Assembly (NCBI GenBank): GCA_028641055.1
Contig: CM054058.1
Coordinates: 86,563,927 to 86,627,926 of the forward strand
Direction of reading: 5' to 3'
From: Alopecurus myosuroides
Lineage: Eukaryota > Streptophyta > Magnoliopsida > Poales > Poaceae
DNA: 64,000 nucleotides
The translations under genes and the position numbers were made by a program. Under the pieces are notes generated by a model. It had not been told where the DNA came from. It ran no database searches and saw only the letters and a program-made list of their open reading frames with translations. Shown here piece after piece: positions 11,077-22,507 of the stretch (within the stretch, counting starts at the first letter, position 1; every line of letters starts with the position of its first letter).

Positions 11077-11860
11077 AGAATCAAGGTGAGTAGGAATTTC
11101 TCCTTGACACAATACTCATCGCAATCCTTGAATACAAAATCTCTCATATCAAACACAAGAGCCTTGAGTCTTCTAAAAATGTCTTCCGGAGTCTCTCCAT
11201 CCTTCATATAGAATTTATCAACTTGTCTTCGGAGGATTGACTTCTTAGAACGCTGTATGTTGACATTGCCATCATACATGTCAATTATGCAATCCCATGC
11301 TTTCTTGGCACTTATGAAGGACCGGATGTGCACGACTCCTTCATTTGCTATTGCCTTCGCTAGAATATGTATGGCATGAGCATTGAGTTGTTGATCTATG
11401 ACATCACTTCAACTGATGTTCTTGGGGGCCTCCGGCTCATATCTATTCTCTATGATCCTCCATATTTGCATTGAAGAGATACACATATAAGAATTCATGG
11501 AAGATTTCCAGTTAGTAAAGAAAGACCTATCTACTAAAGGAGGTGCATCAAGATTATTAACATGTGGATGATCAACATTAGGAGCATTGTTGTAAGTAAA
11601 ACTGAAAGAATTTTCATTGTTCTTATTTTTAAGCTTAGATGCCTCGCTATCTTCCTTAGAAGGAATAGGAGTTCCATTTTCATCTATAATAACATTTTAC
11701 GAAGAGTGACTAGATGAAGATGCCAAATCTCTTATCAGTCCCTCCATCCTCTTCTCCGAATTTTCAACCATGGTCTCAATTATCTTTATAATAGCATCTA
11801 TGGTGACAGATGGATCCGCCATCCTCCTCTTTAGGAGGTAAAGCCTTAATAAAGAGATGA

Positions 11861-11873
11861 GGCTGTTATACCA
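11861..11873 (-). other. Primer-binding site, initiator-Met tRNA type
   Basis: The minus strand reads TGGTATAACAGCC, close to the consensus TGGTATCAGAGCC complementary to the 3' end of initiator methionine tRNA. It starts 2 nt after the LTR end (11876), as expected for Copia, and supports both the orientation and the LTR boundary. Confidence 0.75.
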
Positions 11874-12010
11874 ATTGAAAGATCAAGCGGTTAACTAGAG
11901 GGGGGGCTGAATAGGTTAACTACACATTTTACTTTTTCCGATTAACAAGATAAGCCTCAAATATATATTTTCTAGATCATGCATCTAAGTGAACAATGCT
12001 ATATGACGAG

Positions 12011-13382
12011 TGATACGTCTCCAATGTATCTATAATTTCTGATGTTCCATGTTGATATTATGCCAATTGCTACATGTTTTCCTACGTTTTCTTACGTTTT
12101 CCGGGACTAACCTATTGATAAGATGCCCAGTGCTAGTTCCCTGTTTTCTGTTGTTTTTGTTTCAGAAAAGTTTTTCTGGAAATATTCTCGGAATTGGACC
12201 CCACGAATCCCGAAGTTCCTATTTTCCCCGGAGGCTTCCAGAAGTCTGAAAAGGATTCTAAGACTAGCCCTGGAGGGCCCTCACCATGCCCAGGCGCAGG
12301 CCCCCCTTGGCCGCGCCTGGGGGTGGTGAGGAGCCCCCGGTGGCCCCCTGACGTCGCCCTTTCTCCTACTGATACTCCTCCGAGGGAAAACCCTAACCCG
12401 ATCGGCGAAATTCCACGAAACCTTCCGCAATCGCCGTCATCGTCAACCCAAGTTTCTGGGGACAAATCTATGTTCTGGCACCCAAGTGCCCTCGGAAGCC
12501 ATCTCCATCGCCGTTGCAGTCTCCTATGATTAGGAGGCAGTAGTTCTCCCCCAGGGCTGAGGGCTCTACCGGTAGCTATGTGTTTCATCTCTATCTCCCA
12601 TGGTGTGATCTATATGTGATCATGAGCTTTGTAATCTAGTTGAACTCGTAGATATTATTCTTCATCTATTATGTTACTCAAGTGGTTTTTGTTATGAGAT
12701 TTCCGTAAACACTTTGATCACGGTGTAAAGGTGACAGTGTGTGCACCGTGTGGTTTAGCATTATATTTATATTTTGTGTTGGATAACCCTATGAAATTGT
12801 GGTGTTTGCGTGGAACCATCTGGGTCCCATGGTGATAGAGTGGGGGTTACTTAGTTTGGAAAGTGCTTACTCTGAGGAGTGATGTTAAAGCCCTACACAT
12901 GGATTGGTGCTGTTATTCGACCAGAGAGTGGTTTGGAGTAGCATAGTGAAGAGATGGTATTTATTAGTTCAATTATGTGATCATTGTTGAGAGTGTCCAC
13001 TAGTGAAAGTAGGATCCCTAGGCCTTGTTTCCAAGCATTGAAACACCGTTTTCCGCCTGTTCTGCTACATGTTTTCTTGCTGCCATATTTATTTCAGATT
13101 GCTATTATTACTTATAACCATCCATATTACTCGCATTTCACTATCTCTTCGCCGAACTAGTGCACCTATATACCTGGCAAGTATATTGGGAGTGTTGGGG
13201 AAACAAGAGACTTCTTGTATCTTAATTGCAGGGTTGCTTGAGAGGGATATCTTTGACCTGTACCTCCCTGAGTTTTATAAACCTTGCGTGATCCACTTAA
13301 GGGAAACTTGCTTCTATTCTACAAACCTCTCCACTTGGAGGCCCAACACTGTCTACAAGAATAAAAGCGTGCATAGACATCA
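12011..13382 (+). mobile_element. Athila-like solo LTR, 1372 bp
   Basis: It starts TGATACGTCTCCAATG and ends GCATAGACATCA. The flanks ACGAG (12006-12010) and ATGAG (13383-13387) form a 5-bp TSD with one change. It is clearly related to the LTRs at 39282-40630 and 44491-45889 (shared motifs gaccggagagtggttcggag-like, ttgaccttacctcc-like and the final tagacatca). With no internal region, it is a product of LTR-LTR recombination inserted in the Copia LTR. Confidence 0.85.
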
Positions 13383-14030
13383 ATGAGCAAATACTACTAG
13401 CACACGATATTTATTTAACTAAGCTAGTAGCAACAAGTAAAAGTAAGTTGGGAAATAACCAAACACAATGACACGAAGATGTATCCCGAAGTTCACTTCC
13501 CAATGGAAGCTAGTCTCCGTTGGTGCGGTGTGGTTCTACCAAAGTTGAACACCGAATAGCCGTCAAATGACAAACCATATCTCCTTCGAGTCATTCCACT
13601 GATGTGGAGAGGCTCGAATCACTATGTTGTCCTTGAGGTTGACAACTATAACTTTTACAAGGATGGGGCACACTCCACAACTTTGATGGTCCTCACCAAA
13701 TCCACCGAGCTCCAAAACTCGATGTTTCAAGGCCGGGGTACACACCACAACTCAATTGGTTTATCTGGCGGAGTCTCCAAAGCTCACAAATCACTAAGGA
13801 GGGCCAACAACCTCTAATGGCGCCAATGAACCCTAGAAAATAAGCCTCTCTAAAAAATCAAGGGGGAAATCAAATCTACTTGGTGGGAATGTGTATCTAG
13901 GTCTCCTCCGTCAAATCCCAAAAGGGTAGAGTGTTTGAGTGGCTAGGGAGAGAGATCTATGGAGTTGAAGCTCTTGACAATGGGATGTCTTTTAGTATTG
14001 GTCGTGGTGCTTGGGGTTGAAAAAGGTGGG

Positions 14031-14042
14031 GGTATTTATACC
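14031..14042 (-). promoter_or_regulatory. TATA box of the Copia 1 LTR
   Basis: The minus strand reads GGTATAAATACC-like sequence ahead of a G/C-rich leader, placed in the LTR interior as expected for the U3/R boundary. Confidence 0.55.
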
Positions 14043-14434
14043 CCCCCCCCCACAATTGTAGCAGTTGCAAGCATCTTTGTAAAACTTTTGGGCCGGATTA
14101 TATATCCGGGGTACTTAGGGGATGCATATTCCGGTGTCTGAACAATTCTCTGCCAGATAAAATATCCGGCCAGACCAGGACGACGCACGCCCATGTCCTT
14201 AGCAATTTCAAATAATCCGGGCCATGTGAAATATCTTGTCAAAATCTCCAGCCTAAATATTTGGCCACACCAGGACGATTCGCACCTAGGTCCTTTGGTG
14301 TTTCAATGAAATTCCATGGAGGGCCGGATTATCCGGCGTAATAGGACACGAGATAATCCGCCCTTTAAACTGAATTTCTGTCAGATTATGACAGTTTTCT
14401 CTATTTCCCTTTTTCTCTGTGTTTTCCTGCAACA

Positions 14435-15763
14435 GTAAATATATGTTTAGATTATCACTAGTGTTGTTAACTAATACACAAAATCAAGGATTTACGAAAA
14501 TTTTCTTTCACCGGATAGTGAGTTTTCAGAGAAAAACCCCAATACATGTGTGGAATATAAACACCAAAGATATGCCCGGTTATGCCTATTTGACTGGCTC
14601 AAATGTTCTGATAGACATGGCAACGAAAAAGGTGCCGTAAGGATTCCAATAATATACGAGATCAATGTTGGTTTGGGAAACAACGTTGATGGATAATACC
14701 CAATTAATATACCGTTGAAACGCGTCACCAATTCTGTTAACGGTAGTTTTAGTATTACTGTCACTGTAATCGTTAGAGCATAAGACATATACAGAATTGG
14801 GTATGATATGGACGTGATGGGGAGCTCCAAAGGTTACACTGTAATAGGTAATTATAAAGTTGTTCTTTCATTCTTACCAGACAGTACGCTAGGTTTCTAT
14901 ATGGTGTAGTTACAAAAATTACAAAAATTCTTACATGCTTCTATTCTTGTAACTTCGTTGGGCCTACAAGCACAGGGGTTTGCATGGCAACAACAAATTT
15001 TCCTTAAGTGAGTAACCGATGGTTTATCGAACTCAGTGAGGTGTACGTTGAATGTATCCCTCTCAAGCAATCATTCAACTAAGATATATAATGGTTCTTG
15101 TGTCCCCAACACACCTAATACTATTTTCAGTTGTATAGGTGCATTAGTTTGGCAAAGAGATAATAAAGTAGTGGAAATAACGGTGTCCGAAAAGAGTTTC
15201 ATTGACAGGGTGCAAGTGTAACTTACACTTCTCGAATAATGATGATAAAAGATGTTTGAGTTTTGTGTACAGATCCTCATCTTATTCCGGTGTTGGCAAT
15301 CTACAATGCCACAACAATCTACGAGCTCATAAAATACCACAAGAAGTTTGAGTTGAGATCTGTGCTCCTGAGCACCGATCTCTGTTTTTTTTAAGTTTTT
15401 AAATAAATCTGTGAAAAATCATGGTTGTTGAACAAAGATGTCTTCCACAAACATGTCAGATTTTAATTGGAAATAATTTGTATTTGGATCTACAAAAAAG
15501 AAAAATTTATAGATCTGGGTAAAGCGAACAGTACACATTTTCACAGATTCTGTCATTTTTGTTCATTTCATAATCAATGGAAATTTTACGTTATATTTTT
15601 GCATTCTTATAAGATAATAAGATAGAGCATGGTTAACATGCATATTTTTTCATAATATTTTGAAACTTTTAAATAGTTTTTTTTTCAAAACGCCAGGTTC
15701 ATTGGACCTTGGGAGCAAAAGTTGTTTTCCCAAGATGTTTCTCCTGGCCTTTGGCCTCAGACC
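14435..15763. other. Stretch without a gene; LTR remnant near 15.09-15.33 kb
   Basis: No ORF with recognisable domains. The part around 15095-15150 (ccccaacacacctaatac, ataggtgcattag) matches, in reverse, the segment near the end of the Athila-like LTRs (gtgcacctatatacc, gtgttgggg), so a decayed LTR fragment in minus orientation is likely. The rest (14435-15035 and 15340-15763) is A/T-rich and unidentified. Confidence 0.5.
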
Positions 15764-16689
15764 TGTTAGAATTTTATATGGGCTCCTTATATGGGCTCAC
15801 ATGTCTAGCCCAACTAAGCCCACTAAAATCCTGAAATTGTCATGGCCCATTCATGAATAATACAAGCGGGGAGTGGCACTAAAGTTTAGTCCCACATTGC
15901 TAGTTTGGAGAGAGTGGAACCACCTTATACGGTGAGCCATTCTAGCTAATGTATGAGTAGGCAAGGCAAGAGGAGAGGTGTGCCACACGCGCGCTCCTCC
16001 TCCGCCGCCCGCCTCGCCTCGTCACGACGCGCCGCGGGTTGCGGGAATGAGCCGAGCCGAGAGCGTTTATTTTGTCGGTTGGGAAAACTTAATGAGTCAT
16101 TAATTCTTTCTAGATCGTGGAGCCGAACCGACTCAGACGTGGAGTTACGCCCACGTCTCTCCCAGCCTGCATATAAATACGCGCATACGGTAAACCCTAG
16201 CCACCACTTCGTCATATGGTTTCGCACCACCGTTCCAAAGCACTGCGCCGCCAATCAAGGCTTCTCCATCCCTCCTTCCGGCGTGCACCGCGAGAAGGGA
16301 CAACAGGCCTCTGGAACCCCGCCTCTTGTGATCCTGTACGGGATAGGGGCGATCAGTTTTTTGGGGAGCGCACTCGCGCGACTGCTGACGGCGACTACTT
16401 CCCCAACGACGACTTCATGCCCGAGCTCGGCAACCTCTTCATCAACGACATGGCCGACAGCGTGGACAACAACAACGGCGGTGCCGCTACCGCTGCATCG
16501 TACATAACTCTACTCCATCTGTATGAGATATTCCTGGAATTCATATGTCTAGTTCTAGCTATAGATTGGATTAGTTTGTCTACTGTACTAGATCTAGATA
16601 TTTGCATGATTACTGTATTTGCTATTGTCGTAATTAATCTGCTGTTATTTCAAATTAAGTCATGTGCTAAATTGTTAATATATTCAACA
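15764..16689 (+). repeat. 5' LTR of Copia 2
   Basis: It begins TGTTAGAATTTTATATGGGC and ends TATTCAACA, 926 bp. The 3' third carries a short open stretch starting ATGGCCGACAGC, matching the 'atgggcgacaacgtc'-type stretch in the other copies' LTRs, then a T-rich segment. No initiator-Met primer site follows the LTR end. Confidence 0.75.
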
Positions 16690-17440
16690 ATCCAAAAACC
16701 TGATTATAGGCAATTTCTTGCACCTGCGCCGTCTGTCATTGCGGCGACAAGGCCAATACCTTTCAATGGTGTGGACTATAAGAGGTGGCGCACGAGAGCA
16801 GTGTTATGGTTTCAAACCATTCGCTGCTATGCGGCCACCAAGGGCAAGCCTGAGGGCGATCTCAATCCAGCACAGCTAGAAGCATGTGAGAATATGGACA
16901 CTATGTTTAAAAGTGCCCTCCTCGGTATTATTTACGATTCCATTGTGGATCCGTATATGCCGTTTGATAACGGCAAGGATATGTGGGTTGTACCTGAGGC
17001 CAAATTTGGGGCCTCGGATGCTAGCAGCGAGCTGTATGTCATGGAGCAATTCTATGACTACAGGATGACTGATGAGCGCTCTGTTGTTCAACAGGCTCAT
17101 GAGATACAGTCACTCGCTAAAGAACTTGAGCACTTTAAGTGTATGTTACCGGACAAATTTGTGGCTGGAGGCATTATTGCCAAGCTTCCATCTTCATGGA
17201 GCTCATTTGCTACTTCTCTAAAACACAAGAGACAGGAGTTTTCCGTTTCGGACCTCATCGGATCTCTCGATGTGGAAGAGAAAGCGAGAGCAAAGGATAC
17301 ACATGCTCGGGTTGCTGAGGTATATATAGGTTCTTCTGCTCATGTGGTACAGAAGAAACATACCCGCCCAACAAGCCTAAATATAACAAGAAGAAATCCG
17401 AGGGTAAAGGCAAACCCGATAGCAAGTTTAAGCCGTCGCA
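16690..17440 (+). pseudogene. Copia gag, 3'-truncated
   Basis: The frame is open from the LTR into gag without a stop. Gag-like sequence starts near 16755 (RPIPFNGVDYKRWR) and includes DNGKDMWVVPEAKFG, YVMEQFYDYRMTDER and DVEEKARAKDTHAR. The Lys-rich region before the zinc knuckle is reached but the knuckle is absent, because the element breaks at about 17440. The downstream open frame to 17829 is not gag but the antisense of an unrelated ORF. Role in an intact element: capsid protein. Confidence 0.8.
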
Positions 17441-17837
17441 CGAGGTCCCCGGGCAGGATAGCCTCCCACTCTTCCTCCCTGAGGCGCAGCGCCTGGAGCT
17501 TTGGGAGGCTCGCCTCTTCCACCGTGAGGGGCAACGCCTGGAGCTGTAGGAGTTTGGCCAGCATACCAAGAAGGGTGGCGCGGCAGTCGGCGGCGCTCTG
17601 GAGCGCGGCGAGGTCGGCGACGGTGAACGTCATCATGGTGTTCCCGGTGTACGTCTGCTCGACCACCGCCTGTGCCTTGTCGCGGTCGCGCCTCCAGAAC
17701 TCGAAGGTTCCCGTCGCCAAGCACACCACACTCACCGCGAATTCACCGGGAGGCGCTGCCTCCTCGGAGAAGCAGAACGTTGTCGCCTCGACCCGGCGTT
17801 GGACTGGGGGCGCGGCGTCTCCCCGTTGATGCACCAT
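17430..17837 (-). CDS. Unidentified GC-rich ORF fragment
   Basis: An open frame of about 135 codons from ATG 17837 towards 17430, after which it enters antisense Copia gag and loses meaning. It is strongly GC-rich at third positions, as in grass genes, and unlike the A/T-rich neighbours. Features seen are a His/Asp/Ala-rich start, FEFWRRDRDKAQAVVEQTY, and a Leu-rich helical part (LLGMLAKLLQLQ). I do not recognise a family. It could be a captured host-gene exon or part of another transposon; the true start and end are unknown. Confidence 0.35.
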
Positions 17838-20411
17838 TGGCGGTGTTGTGGTGTTGATTTCTGGGGGGTACGATGTGGTGGCATATGTAACTCTGGCGTC
17901 TGGCGCCTTGCTGGAATTTTGAATTCAAGTGGGAACGCGATGCGAATGCAACCTCGCAGTGTTTTCACAGCAACGTGCTGGGCTCTTTCAACTCGAACCA
18001 AGGCCGTCGGCCCAACCGGCAATTCGTGTTTGTACCGCTCGCCCACTGCGCCTATAGGTGAGCCCGCTTCTATCTGACCCATCAATAAGTATAGTTTTAT
18101 TTTAGGCATCTCCAAAATAGTTTTACTTAATAAATTCTATATTACACCTTAAGTATGTTAAGAATATTAAAATTACAAACTTTAGGAATGTCCACATACC
18201 AAAAATGTTGTTTATCCGAAGCAAAAGAAAGAAGTATTGGAAATGGATCATGTTTTGAAAAAAAAAATTCATCCCTTCAAAAAATATATTCACGTGAAAT
18301 AATGTTCATAGGTTCAAAAAAAAATGTTCACAAGATGTTCATGGGTTCAATAAATGTTCATGGGCTCGAGTAAACTATGCATGCATCACTAAAAAACGAA
18401 AAAAATTGGTAAAAGTAACAAAACAAAAATATTAAATATTAAAAAGTAAAACTAATTAAACTAGAAAAAGAAACATATATTAACTGGTTTAGCACGTAGA
18501 GGCATATCATGCATGTTTACTAGTATTACACTACATATCAATTTGGGGATGTTCATACGTTTAAAAACAAAAAATCTATGGCTACTAAATTTTATTATTT
18601 TATTATCCATCCTCTGCAACATATATGACGTATCATCCCAATGCTTTTAACAATCTATGGGACTTCTCAACAAATCCCATTATTTTGATATTTGACTTGG
18701 CAAAGCAGAACGACCCCCATTAGTGTTTTTTTTTCAAAAAGCTCCGGAACTCTAAAAAGGGTAAGGTCAAAATGGCGTTCAACGAATTTTGAGATGAAGC
18801 TAACCAGATCAAGATGTATCTCAGACACCCATATGGTTGACCTACAAGGCCAATCACGCGCCATGGAGGGTGTAGATCCCCTTGATCGTCTGATTGCATC
18901 AAAATCTATGCCACCTCCTTCCTTTGACTTCAAATCATCAATATACGTTCATGCGAGTTTATCCGCGACGGATGGTGCTGAACAAAGGCAGATATGAAAA
19001 TAGGCGATGCGCCAGGACTAGGCCATAGGATCTAGTGGCATCTCTCCTCCTCCATCGTTGTCCTCATCGTCTCAATTTATTTGTACAACAAATTTTTCAT
19101 CATATCTCCTCTCTAACCTCTTGGCAAACATGATGGGTGGTACAATATATTACCACGAGGCAAACCGTGCCACCACGAGGCATCCTGGATAGTCACGACG
19201 AAGACAAGCCTCCAGCTCCGGATCTGAGTGTCACCACATGCATAGCAGACGACGAGCCCGAACTACCCACCGCTACACTCCTCATTGCCCAGACGACCAA
19301 AAATCATAGCCACCACCGCCACCATGATACCCGCCGGACAGCCAATCATGCAGACCACCATCCAGGGCCGCCCCCAGCATCCATGTCCCATACCACGGTC
19401 AAATCTCGCCTGAGAACGAACCAACCATGGAGGTAGGAGAAAAATACACCTCCTTCCACTCCTAGCTTGGCAGCAACCACTTGATCTGGGTTAACACCTT
19501 TGCCAGAGGAGGCGTTTACGCCTGAAGTCCCCCACTAGTCCCACTAGACCGGCAAGGACACAACCTAGTGGCTGCCGCCGCCAAGAAAGCCACAACCATA
19601 GGTCCAGGAGAGCTCACACTACGCCACACCCATGGACATCGACGTCGATCCGAGCTATGGCACAGAAAGACACAGGACGCGACTCGAACTGCTGCATGAA
19701 CTAGCAACAGGAAGAGAGCACAAACGCGACGGCTTGCAATGTCTGGACTAGGTTGGCTCCCTGCACTTGCGTTGGTCGAACGACCTCCACCACCATCATG
19801 AACAAACCTAGCCACGAGGTGCAACAGCGAGAACAGCTGCCGTCGGTCGAGCTCCCATATGAGCAGAACCAACCTGCTCACCGCCAAAACCACGCCACCT
19901 GCGATGCACCATACGCCAGATCTGCGCAAACCCAGCCATGCTGCCCGTGACACCCCAAGAACGCCCACTGCCGCGAAGCCTCCCACGTGAGCACCAAAGC
20001 TAGGTGTCGCCCCCGAGAGCCTAGCAGCCGCACCTCCGCGCCCCTCGCACGCGAAGCGCCTCCTCCTACGTGCCGTCCCACGCCACCCTCCACCATGCAA
20101 GGAGGAAAAAACGTCCCGCCAGCGCCGGTGCGGACCGGGTTTCGCCGGGCCGCGCCCTCTAGCGGCGGCAAGGAAGGGGAGGCGTAGAGGAGGAGGGGAT
20201 CTGTGGTGGCTCTATTGTTTCTCCCGTGACACGTAGCATGGGGCGCATCGCGGGAGCTCTTGGGATCTTATCTCTATCTAACAAGACAATGTAGTGGTTA
20301 GATTTTTCTATAAATTTTTGTTGATTTATCATGCCGATTGCTCATAGAATTTAATACCAAGTTTCTTGCTTTTAATGCTTTGTATTCCCATGTCATGAAG
20401 TGTTGACGTGT
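17838..20411. other. Stretch without a recognised gene
   Basis: 17.84-18.12 kb is mixed sequence. 18.12-18.66 kb is A/T-rich. 18.66-19.1 kb has short ORFs only. 19.1-20.19 kb is GC-rich with overlapping ORFs on both strands (longest 194 codons, minus strand, 20100-19516) but no domain I can recognise. The last 150 bp is A/T-rich. I see no terminal repeats that would define an element. Confidence 0.4.
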
Positions 20412-20668
20412 CTAAGAGCAACTACAATAGTATATCCAGATGTTGGCTATAAGACAATCCCATGTTATCTATAGCCTAGCTAGAAACATTAGTTATAAGG
20501 ATGTACTACTTTATCAATGCATGTCCTATCTGCCACTCTCACATAGTGCATAGGAGCACGCAGCTAGCTCTTGCAAGAGATCCCGCTTTCATTCTCTCTC
20601 CTATTCTCTTTAATCCAACTAAGCACAAATATATTAGTTAAATTCTTACAACATGTACTTGCTCTAAG
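20412..20668. mobile_element. MITE-like element, copy A
   Basis: Ends are CTAAGAGCAACTACAATAG on the left and, in reverse complement, CTTAGAGCAAGTACATG on the right, giving an imperfect terminal inverted repeat over 257 bp with no coding capacity. Termini with GAGCA are common among hAT-type MITEs of grasses, but no clear 8-bp TSD is seen. A second copy sits at 30004-30254 as part of the tandem duplication. Confidence 0.5.
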
Positions 20669-20874
20669 TGTAGGTAGTTTATGAGATGCGACATGCACAT
20701 TACCCTTGGAAGTCCGTCATTTTAGCCCAATATTTCACTTCACTTAAATACCAACTAAACGAATAAAATAACTATTTGCCCAAAATAGTTGCACCCATTG
20801 GTTACGAGTTATTCATATTTTCTCGTGATTTCAAACACTCTCTCACCAAGTTCTCCTAGTTTAAATCTACCTAA

Positions 20875-22507
20875 AACTAGTAGGAAACTGCCTTTTTGTG
20901 GAAGGCTTTCTGTGGCGCACCAGAGAATGGTGCGCCATAGAAATTAAATTTTGTGGCGCATGCTAAAATATGCGCCATAAAAATGTTGGATTCTGTGGCG
21001 CACGGGAGAAGGGTGCGCCACAGAAATTGGATGGGCCCGCCTCAATCATTGAAGGCGAACATTTCTGTGGCGCACGTAATCTAATGCGCCCCAGAAATGT
21101 CGTATTCTATGGCGCCCGGACATTGGTGCGCCACAGAATCCAACATTTATGTGGCGCACCAACCACACATGCAGCCACAGAATTGTTTTTCCTCTCCACA
21201 CCCCCACCGGGAACGCCTTTCTAGTTTTTCACGGGAGAGTTGCCGGTCTAAAAAGCATGAGAAAATAAATCCCTTATAGATGCATGGGGAGTTTAAGGTC
21301 TACTTTTTTATCAAATTTTGAAATATGAATTTCGAATTTCTGAGCAAAAGTCCGTTAAAAAAAGTAAAATGGGCATAACTTTTGCATACGATGTCGAAAA
21401 AAAATGATAAAGATATAAAAAAAAAACTAGAGAGAAAAAGGAACCCAACCTCAGTGGCCTTCGGCCTGTGAGGTTTTTTTAGATTCTCCAAGTTCCAAAA
21501 GGAAAAAAAATTATGCCCATTTGAAGATTTTTCCCTACAAAATAAAAAAAATTGAAAAAAAATTCTATGGCGCACGGGGGGTTTGGTGCGCCATAGAAGT
21601 TCCTATTTCTGTGGCGCACTAGGGGTGGGTGCGCCATAGAAGTTCCTATTTCTGTGGCACATTAGAGGTGGGTGTGCCATATAATTGTTTGGCGGGTTTC
21701 GAAATTTAAATCCCGCCGAACATCCCTCCTCTTTTCCCTCTTCTTTCTCCTTCTCTCCTTTTCTCATTTCACTTCTCCTCTTCCCTTCTACTCTTCTCCT
21801 CTCCCCTTCTCTCCTCTACTTCAGCTCTACACCTTCTCCTCCTCCTCCTCATCATCATCAACAACCACCTCCGGCGAGTTTCTCCTCCTCCTCCACAACC
21901 ACCTCCGGCGAGCTCCTCCTCCTCCTCCACCACCACCTCCGGCGAGCTTCTTCTGCTCCTCCACCAACTCCGGCGAGCTCCTCCACAACCACCATCTCCC
22001 GCGAGCTTCTCCTCCTCCACCAACACCTTCTCCGGCGAGCTCCTCCACCACCACCTTCTCCGGCGAGCTCTTCCTCCTCCTCCTCCTCCTCCACCACCTT
22101 ATCCTCCTCCTCCACCTCCTCCTCCTCCTCCACAACCTCGGGTGACCCCCATCTTCCACCCACCACCTTCTCCTCTCCGTACCTACGAAATTCCAAATTT
22201 TTGAAATTCCGGCGGCCAGATCTCTTTTTTTTTTTTAAATTCAAAAAAAAAATTGTGGCGCATCCCAGCCCATGCGCCACAGAATTGCCTATTTTGTGGC
22301 GCACAAATAGGGTGCGGCCAGAATTTGCATTTCTGTGGCGCATGGGCTGAGGTGCGACACATAATTCACATTTCTATGGCACACGGGCTAGGTGCGCCAC
22401 AGAAATTTAATTTAATGGCGTGGATTCTGTGGCGCACCCCTCCGGCCCCTAGGTGCGCCACAGAATCCCAATTTGGTGCGCCACATATAGGCATTTTCCT
22501 ACTAGTG
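20875..22507. mobile_element. Non-autonomous CACTA element, 1633 bp, TSD TAA
   Basis: The left end is AACTAGTAGGAAACTGCC (first C mutated) and the right end is CCTACTAGTG. It is flanked by TAA at 20872-20874 and 22508-22510. The duplicated copy B keeps the empty site (taa once, near 37000), proving precise boundaries. Same family as 9394-11076, reversed, with 'ctgtggcgcacc' subterminal repeats, the A/T-rich segment (21205-21560) and the CTC-rich block. No transposase. Confidence 0.95.
21780..22150 (+). repeat. Low-complexity block with ctccggcgagct units
   Basis: Tandem 'ctccggcgagct' units separated by (ctc)n and (cac)n runs, the counterpart of the minus-strand block at 9760-10330. It keeps a long Ser/Pro/Leu-rich open frame (21685-22350, 221 codons) without a recognisable domain. 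Confidence 0.8.

Larger units (their letters stand above)
8906..11822 (-). pseudogene. Copia gag (UBN2-type), split by a CACTA insertion
   Basis: The frame opens at ATG 11822-11820, 38 nt past the primer site. A UBN2-type gag region lies at 11333-11080 (motifs KAWDCIIDMYDG, FYMKDGETPEDIF). The CACTA at 9394-11076 interrupts it; coding resumes at 9393 and runs to 8906. The zinc knuckle near 9040 (CFNSGDSEHFVAECP) has lost its second Cys. Across the insertion, with one TSD copy removed, the frame is shifted by one base, so an older lesion exists as well. The gag would form the capsid of virus-like particles; this copy cannot. Confidence 0.8.
8906..14434 (-). mobile_element. Copia retrotransposon 1 (5' LTR and gag), nested and truncated
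   Basis: On the minus strand the order is 5' LTR (14434 to 11876), primer-binding site, then gag (11822 to 8906). The LTR is interrupted by a solo LTR and the gag by a CACTA element. Everything downstream of gag is missing: at 8905 the sequence changes to the CACTA end, and no pol appears on that element's far side. TSD and 3' LTR are therefore not available. Confidence 0.8.
11876..14434 (-). repeat. 5' LTR of Copia 1, interrupted by a solo LTR
   Basis: It begins TGTTGCAGGAAAACAC at 14434 and ends TTTCA at 11876 (minus sense), giving TG...CA ends. The Athila-like insert splits it into 14434-13388 and 12010-11876, about 1.18 kb in total. A TATA box lies about 400 bp into it. The left boundary is inferred from the TG and the loss of LTR-like character beyond 14434. 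Confidence 0.65.
15764..17440 (+). mobile_element. Copia retrotransposon 2, 5' part only
   Basis: LTR (15764-16689) followed by the gag N-terminal half. Same family as the Copia at 30282-36813: related LTR blocks, the same LTR/gag junction and a gag with the same motifs (YKRWR.RAVLWFQ, AHEIQSLAKELEHF). At about 17440 the sequence changes abruptly to an unrelated GC-rich segment, so pol and the 3' LTR are lost. Confidence 0.82.

Noticed and set aside
16500..16690. Hydrophobic membrane-like N-terminus on Copia gag
   Set aside because: T-rich DNA gives hydrophobic residues in any frame, and the matching stretch in Copia 3 has a stop; an intron or non-coding LTR end is simpler.
19516..20171. Minus-strand ORFs of up to 194 codons in a GC-rich block
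   Set aside because: No recognisable domain and competing open frames on the other strand; could not be supported as a gene.
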